A stretch of 64,000 nucleotides of DNA from Candidatus Desulfovibrio intestinavium (lineage in GTDB: Bacteria > Desulfobacterota > Desulfovibrionia > Desulfovibrionales > Desulfovibrionaceae), in assembly GCA_019118345.1 (NCBI GenBank), contig DWZD01000019.1, forward strand, positions 1-64,000, read 5' to 3'. The position numbers were made by a program, and so were the translations under genes. The notes under the pieces were generated by a model. That model saw nothing but the letters and a program-made list of their open reading frames with translations. It searched no databases and was not told where the DNA came from. How positions within the stretch are numbered: position 1 is the first letter of the stretch; each line of letters starts with the position of its first letter. Positions 60,805 through 64,000 of this stretch are shown here, piece by piece.

Positions 60805-61404
60805 TTAGTCGTCCTTGTCCTTCTTGTCCTTCTTTTCCTTCTTGTCCTTCTTGACATCCTTGGCGGGACGATCCGCATAGCCGTCGGGCGCGCCGACTTC
60901 CTTGGAAATCTTGTCCATCATTTCGTCATGCAGGTCGGCCATCTGATTGTGCAGCTTGACCAATTCCTCGGCGGTCTGGCGCACCTGCTGCACATCGGGA
61001 TTGCTGGCGTTGCGCAGGGCGCGCAGTTCCTGCCGTTTCACGAAAATCTGATCCCGCAGGGGTTCCATGCGCGGGGTGTACTCGTCAATGATCTTGTCGA
61101 AGGCGGCGCGCTGTTCGGGCGACATGGCCCGATAGCCGAAACCGTAGCCGTGATGTCCCCTGTGGCCCCAGCCCATGCCGGGGCAACCGCCGCGGAATGC
61201 CGGGCCGTCACAACCGGGGCCGTAACCGGGGCCGCCATAGCAGGGGCCGTTGCCCGGGCCGCGCCCGCCATAGCCGGGGCCGTAGCCGTAACCGTCACCG
61301 TGGCGGGGGCCGCCGTGATGGGGGCCGGCAAAGCTGTCGGCGGCAAAGAACGTTCCGCCCGCCAGGGCTGCCATCAACACCGGAATCATCAACTTCTTGT
61401 TCAT
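60805..61404 (-). CDS. ZraP/Spy-like periplasmic metal-stress protein (long form)
   Basis: A 199-aa protein with a cleavable signal (LMIPVLMAALAGGTFFAADSFA). A Gly/Tyr/His-rich segment of about 65 residues (PHHGGPRHGDGYGYGPGYGG and on, with several Cys) comes first. A LTxxQ-type helical domain follows: MSPEQRAAFDKIIDEYTPRMEPLRDQIFVKRQELRAL ... VRQTAEELVKLHNQMADLHDEMMDKI. This is the heavy-metal sensor/chaperone fold of ZraP, CpxP and Spy. The tail is almost all Lys and Asp. The His/Cys-rich segment probably binds metal. The second of two adjacent ATGs (61404) has GGAG at 6 bases. It is transcribed from a sigma-54 promoter through the small gene upstream. Confidence 0.85.
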   Translation of the reverse strand: MNKKLMIPVLMAALAGGTFFAADSFAGPHHGGPRHGDGYGYGPGYGGRGPGNGPCYGGPGYGPGCDGPAFRGGCPGMGWGHRGHHGYGFGYRAMSPEQRAAFDKIIDEYTPRMEPLRDQIFVKRQELRALRNASNPDVQQVRQTAEELVKLHNQMADLHDEMMDKISKEVGAPDGYADRPAKDVKKDKKEKKDKKDKDD

Positions 61405-61429
61405 CATCTGCTCCTTCGGAAATTACCTG

Positions 61430-61534
61430 TCAGCGGAGGTTTGAACCTGTCCATTCCTGGAGTTGACAGGCCGGCTCTTCTCTGCCGGCCAGCAGCATCA
61501 CCGAAATGGCCGCAGCAATTATCAGGGTTATCAT
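61430..61534 (-). CDS. 34-aa membrane peptide upstream of the ZraP-like gene
   Basis: ATG at 61534 with AGGAG 5 bases upstream; stop 25 bp before the ZraP-like start. The first 16 residues (MITLIIAAAISVMLLA) form one membrane helix or signal; the rest is polar with one Cys. It lies between the sigma-54 promoter and the ZraP-like gene, so it is on the same mRNA. No known family is recognised; short unlabelled peptides of this sort are often missed. It could be a regulator of the sensor kinase or only a translational leader. Confidence 0.55.
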   Translation of the reverse strand: MITLIIAAAISVMLLAGREEPACQLQEWTGSNLR

Positions 61535-61590
61535 CCTGGCTCCTGCAATCTTTTGTCCGGGCGGTTTGCATCCGCTCGTGCCTCTTTTAT

Positions 61591-61607
61591 AGCAACCCGC
61601 GTGCCAA
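61591..61607 (-). promoter_or_regulatory. Sigma-54 (RpoN) promoter
   Basis: The minus strand reads TTGGCACGCGGGTTGCT, an exact match to the -24/-12 consensus TTGGCACGNNNNTTGCW. The start point should be near 61580, 46 bases before the small membrane-peptide gene. Known zraP genes are RpoN-dependent, which fits. Confidence 0.9.
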
Positions 61608-61702
61608 ACTTATTTTTTTCTTTTATTTCCAATAGATATAAGAAAACACCCACAGTTGCTCCCCCACGCTGGCCCGGAGCTGCCCGGCCATTGCCCATAA
61701 AT

Positions 61703-61748
61703 TGAACAGCCGTGTTCAGGGGCTGTTCATTTTTTGAACACCTGTTCG
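61703..61748. promoter_or_regulatory. Cluster of five TGTTCA half-sites (enhancer-binding sites)
   Basis: TGAACA at 61703 and 61735, TGTTCA at 61713 and 61724, and TGTTCG at 61743 form two inverted pairs (spacers 4 and 5 bp) plus one extra half-site. They centre about 130 bp upstream of the -12 element of the sigma-54 promoter, where NtrC-type activators bind. The likely binder is a ZraR-like regulator, expected beside the sensor kinase just past the window end. Confidence 0.65.
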
Positions 61749-61824
61749 ATTTTCGCACGCCTTTGCTCGCAAGCGTCACAGCCGTCTGCCGCGCAGAGGA
61801 ATCGCACCGTCAGGCTTTTCCAGC

Positions 61825-61857
61825 AAAAAGCCCCGCCTCGACAATGCGAAGCGGGGC
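61825..61857 (-). terminator. Terminator of the short ZraP-like gene
   Basis: On the minus strand GCCCCGC pairs with GCGGGGC around a 14-base loop, followed by five T. It lies 33 bp past the stop. Confidence 0.8.
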
Positions 61858-61889
61858 CGGAAGGCATGGCGGATCGGATGGCAGCGTGC

Positions 61890-62318
61890 CTACTGCGGAA
61901 AAGCGGGCTTGATCATGCTGCGGCAGCCGCGTCCGCGCTGATGGGGGAAGATCACCCCCGCCTCCTCGTACAGACGTTCCCGCACATGCCGGTAGCGGGC
62001 ACGCAGTTCATCCCGCAGGCTTTGCAGTTCCCAGCCCAGACGGGGCAGGGCATCTGAGGGGGTGTTGGCGTTATAACTCAGGCTGTCCAACTCTTCCATC
62101 TTGGCGTGGATGCGTTCCCGCAGTTCCAGAATGGCGGGACGCTCCTCATCCAGAATGGCGCGGGCACGCTCGCCCTGTGCGGGGGGAAGCTCGGACAGCC
62201 ACTCTTCCACATCGCGATATTGCCGATGCCCGCCGCCGTGCCCATGCCCGCCGGCAACAATATCCGCCGGCAGGGACAGGCTCAGCAGAAGCAGCAAAAG
62301 AATGGCGAAAGTGTGCAT
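61890..62318 (-). CDS. ZraP/Spy-like periplasmic metal-stress protein (short form)
   Basis: A 142-aa protein with a signal peptide (FAILLLLLLSLSLPADIVA), a short GGHGHGGGH metal-binding motif and the helical ZraP-type domain: WLSELPPAQGERARAILDEERPAILELRERIHAKMEELDSL ... LRDELRARYRHVRERLYEEAG. It lacks the long Gly/Tyr-rich segment and the Lys/Asp tail of the paralogue at 60805. AAGGA lies 7 bases before the ATG at 62318. It lies between the other ZraP-like gene and the divergent sensor kinase. Confidence 0.8.
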   Translation of the reverse strand: MHTFAILLLLLLSLSLPADIVAGGHGHGGGHRQYRDVEEWLSELPPAQGERARAILDEERPAILELRERIHAKMEELDSLSYNANTPSDALPRLGWELQSLRDELRARYRHVRERLYEEAGVIFPHQRGRGCRSMIKPAFPQ

Positions 62319-62406
62319 TGTCGAGTCCTTGAACAGAATTCGGCCGCTTTTCTTGCATAACAACAAGCCTGCGTCTCGCGCAAGCCGGGCCGGATGAAAT
62401 TTTTGT

Positions 62407-62423
62407 TGCAAGAAGCGTGCAAT
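62407..62423 (-). promoter_or_regulatory. Possible sigma-54 promoter of the short ZraP-like gene
   Basis: The minus strand reads ATTGCACGCTTCTTGCA: the -12 part is perfect, but the -24 part is TTGCAC rather than TGGCAC. The start point would be about 77 bases before the ATG at 62318. One mismatch in the key GG makes it uncertain. Confidence 0.35.
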
Positions 62424-62505
62424 TCCGGCCTTGCCGACTCCCGGGCACGCTCCGGCGACCGCTCCCGAAAAGCTGCGGTGAGACGCGCCGAACCGCACGT
62501 GCGGG

Positions 62506-62534
62506 ATGACAGCCCGGGCCGGGGCGCGTATACT
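62506..62534 (+). promoter_or_regulatory. Promoter of the sensor kinase, implying a leaderless mRNA
   Basis: ATGACA, 17 bp, TATACT (5 of 6 each). The -10 box ends 6 bases before the ATG at 62541, so transcription should start at or within a base of the start codon. Confidence 0.6.
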
Positions 62535-62540
62535 CTACGC

Positions 62541-64000
62541 ATGAAACAGACCGATTCGGCCCCTCCCTGCGCCGCCGGGGCAGCCGCCGGGCCGCCGGGC
62601 GGCAGCGACGACACGCGCCCCCTCGCCCTTGGCCTCGGTGGGGCGGCCTTTGTCTTCGTCTTCATTGTCGCGCTGGTGGCCGTGGGTTCCATCCACCGCA
62701 ACGAGGACGCCATGGGACGCCTGCTGGCGGAAAAAGGCTCCACCCTCGTCAGCACCCTGGAACGGGTGCTGGGCCTGGGCCTGCGCAGTCAGGCGGGCAT
62801 TCCCCTGCAAAGCCTGCTGGACACCCTGGGCACCAGCCGGGACGTGCGCTTCATTGCCGTCACCATGCCGGACGGCACCATTCTTGCCCACAGCCAGCGC
62901 AATCGACGCGGCGAAATCCTCCTGCTGGACGGGCGAGAAATGGACGAAAACCGCATGAAGGGCCTGCATCCTGACGGCAAGATGCGCTACGGCTTTCTGA
63001 ACATGGAGAACAAACCGGTTTTTGTGGTCTACCGCCAGTTCATGCCGCCTCCGCCGGAGCTGGCCGGGCGCTTTCCCACGCCGGTCATCTTTCTGGGGCT
63101 GGATCCGTCCCCCTTTGACATTACACGCCAGCAGGACAGGGATTACATGATCATCCTCGCGGGCGTGGCCCTGCTGGTGGGGCTGGCCTGCCTCATGGCG
63201 CTCTATTACGCCGAGCGCGCCCGCCAGTCGCGCCGGGGACAGCGCCGGGCCGAAGGCGAGGTGCGCCGTCTGGAAGAGGAAATGCGCCGCAAGGAAAAGC
63301 TGGCCGCCGTGGGCACGCTGGCCGCCGGGGTGGCGCATGAAATCCGCAATCCCCTCAGTTCCATCAAGGGCTATGCCACCTATTTCGGCCAGCGCTTCCC
63401 CGAGGACAGCGAAGATCGCAAGGCCGCCGAAGTCATGGTGCGCGAGGTGGACAGGCTCAACCGGGTCATCACCGATCTGATCGGCCTCTCCCGGCCCACG
63501 GACATTCACCCGCGCCCGACCCGGCTGGACGAAGTGATGGAACATGTGTTGCGCCTCATCCGTCAGGATGCCGCGCATCACCATATCCGCCTGGAAAGCA
63601 CGGCGGACGCCCATCTGCCCCCGGCCAGCATCGATCCCGACCGTCTGGGTCAGGCCCTGCTCAATATCTGCCTCAATGCCCTGGACGCCCTGCAGGGCGC
63701 GCCGGACAGCCCCCCGCTGGAAGGCGAGGCCATCTTGCGGCTGGACGCCCGCCGTGAAAAGGATATGCTGCGGCTGGACGTGATCGACAACGGGCACGGC
63801 ATTGCGCCCGAAAACCTGCGCCATGTCTTTGATCCTTATTTTACGACCAAGGGACATGGCACCGGGCTGGGGCTGGCCACGGTGCACAAGATTGTGGAAG
63901 CCCACGGCGGGACGGTCGGCGTCCGTTCCCGACAGGCCGCCAACGGCCGGCGCGGCGAGACCGTGGTCAGCCTGCGCCTGCCCGTGGCCGCCGGCAGCGC
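62541..64000 (+). CDS. ZraS-like sensor histidine kinase (runs off the window)
   Basis: At least 486 aa, open to the window end. The Pro/Ala-rich N-terminus is followed by TM1 (about 30-51), a periplasmic sensor domain of about 150 residues, TM2 (about 203-223) and a short linker. The dimerisation/phospho-acceptor box is VGTLAAGVAHEIRNPLSSIKGYA (H266). The ATPase has the N-box LNICLNALDAL, G1 DNGHGI, F-box FDPYFTTKGHG and G2 GTGLGLATVHKIVEAHGG. With NPL after the His and the adjacent ZraP-like genes it fits the ZraS/NtrB class that phosphorylates an RpoN-dependent regulator. No Shine-Dalgarno precedes the ATG. Confidence 0.9.
   Translation, partial: MKQTDSAPPCAAGAAAGPPGGSDDTRPLALGLGGAAFVFVFIVALVAVGSIHRNEDAMGRLLAEKGSTLVSTLERVLGLGLRSQAGIPLQSLLDTLGTSRDVRFIAVTMPDGTILAHSQRNRRGEILLLDGREMDENRMKGLHPDGKMRYGFLNMENKPVFVVYRQFMPPPPELAGRFPTPVIFLGLDPSPFDITRQQDRDYMIILAGVALLVGLACLMALYYAERARQSRRGQRRAEGEVRRLEEEMRRKEKLAAVGTLAAGVAHEIRNPLSSIKGYATYFGQRFPEDSEDRKAAEVMVREVDRLNRVITDLIGLSRPTDIHPRPTRLDEVMEHVLRLIRQDAAHHHIRLESTADAHLPPASIDPDRLGQALLNICLNALDALQGAPDSPPLEGEAILRLDARREKDMLRLDVIDNGHGIAPENLRHVFDPYFTTKGHGTGLGLATVHKIVEAHGGTVGVRSRQAANGRRGETVVSLRLPVAAGS

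Noticed and set aside
60607-61635. Plus-strand reading frame of about 340 codons across the ZraP-like gene
   Set aside because: It is antisense to a protein with a signal peptide, a recognisable fold and a sigma-54 promoter; its own translation is repetitive.

Overview
The window is high-GC chromosomal DNA whose gene content and order point to a sulfate-reducing deltaproteobacterium of the Desulfovibrio group. The main reasons are the flhB-flhA-flhF-flhG-fliA-cheY-fliL flagellar block and an aromatic operon that opens with the archaeal-type pair of ADTH synthase and 3-dehydroquinate synthase II. No 16S gene is present, so the genus is an inference.

Layout. (1) 1-1203: the AT-rich end of an integrated element, with a decayed, frameshifted FtsZ-like gene, stopping at a 3' fragment of tRNA-Ser(GCU). 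(2) 1346-5575, minus strand: a flagella-associated group (FlgN/FliT-like chaperone, a conserved hypothetical, a family 9 glycosyltransferase, a muramidase-like protein whose ribosome-binding site lies in a strong hairpin). (3) 5717-11297, minus strand: seven TraT-like lipoprotein genes in a row; the promoter-proximal one is frameshifted. (4) 11517-23443, plus strand: topA, an XdhC-family gene, a membrane-anchored hypothetical, an RND efflux operon and a dicarboxylate/glutamate symporter. (5) fliR, argB (minus) and gltX (plus). (6) 27009-37115, minus strand: nhaC-type antiporter, two small flagellar-associated genes, fliL, cheY, fliA, flhG, flhF, flhA, flhB. (7) 37181-43187, minus strand: an AbrB-like membrane protein and the aromatic operon ADTH synthase - DHQ synthase II - pheA - aroA - tyrA. 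This operon is preceded by a leader peptide rich in Phe, Tyr and Trp and a classical transcription attenuator. An intact IS1595-family element sits just upstream of its promoter. (8) 43985-58708: a surface glycoconjugate cluster of two divergent operons. Going left from 51521 are a polyketide-synthase-like AT-ACP protein, an outer-membrane TolC-like lipoprotein, an HlyD-like adaptor and a Wzx-like flippase. Going right are an alpha-oxoamine synthase, two family 4 glycosyltransferases, a polysaccharide-deacetylase-like protein and an AsnB-type amidotransferase. (9) 58789-60513: htpX and a lipoprotein gene with a partial tandem copy. (10) 60805-64000: a metal-stress module with two ZraP/Spy-like periplasmic proteins, a 34-residue membrane peptide, a consensus sigma-54 promoter with an upstream cluster of TGTTCA half-sites, and a ZraS-like sensor kinase that runs off the window and appears to be leaderless.

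The least ordinary items are the seven-gene TraT-like array, the aromatic attenuator, the stand-alone AT-ACP/alpha-oxoamine synthase pair in a capsule-type cluster (reminiscent of rhizobial RkpA/RkpG), the sigma-54 ZraP module with its small membrane peptide, and the FtsZ-like relic at the element boundary. All functions are read from sequence motifs and context; no database search was possible.
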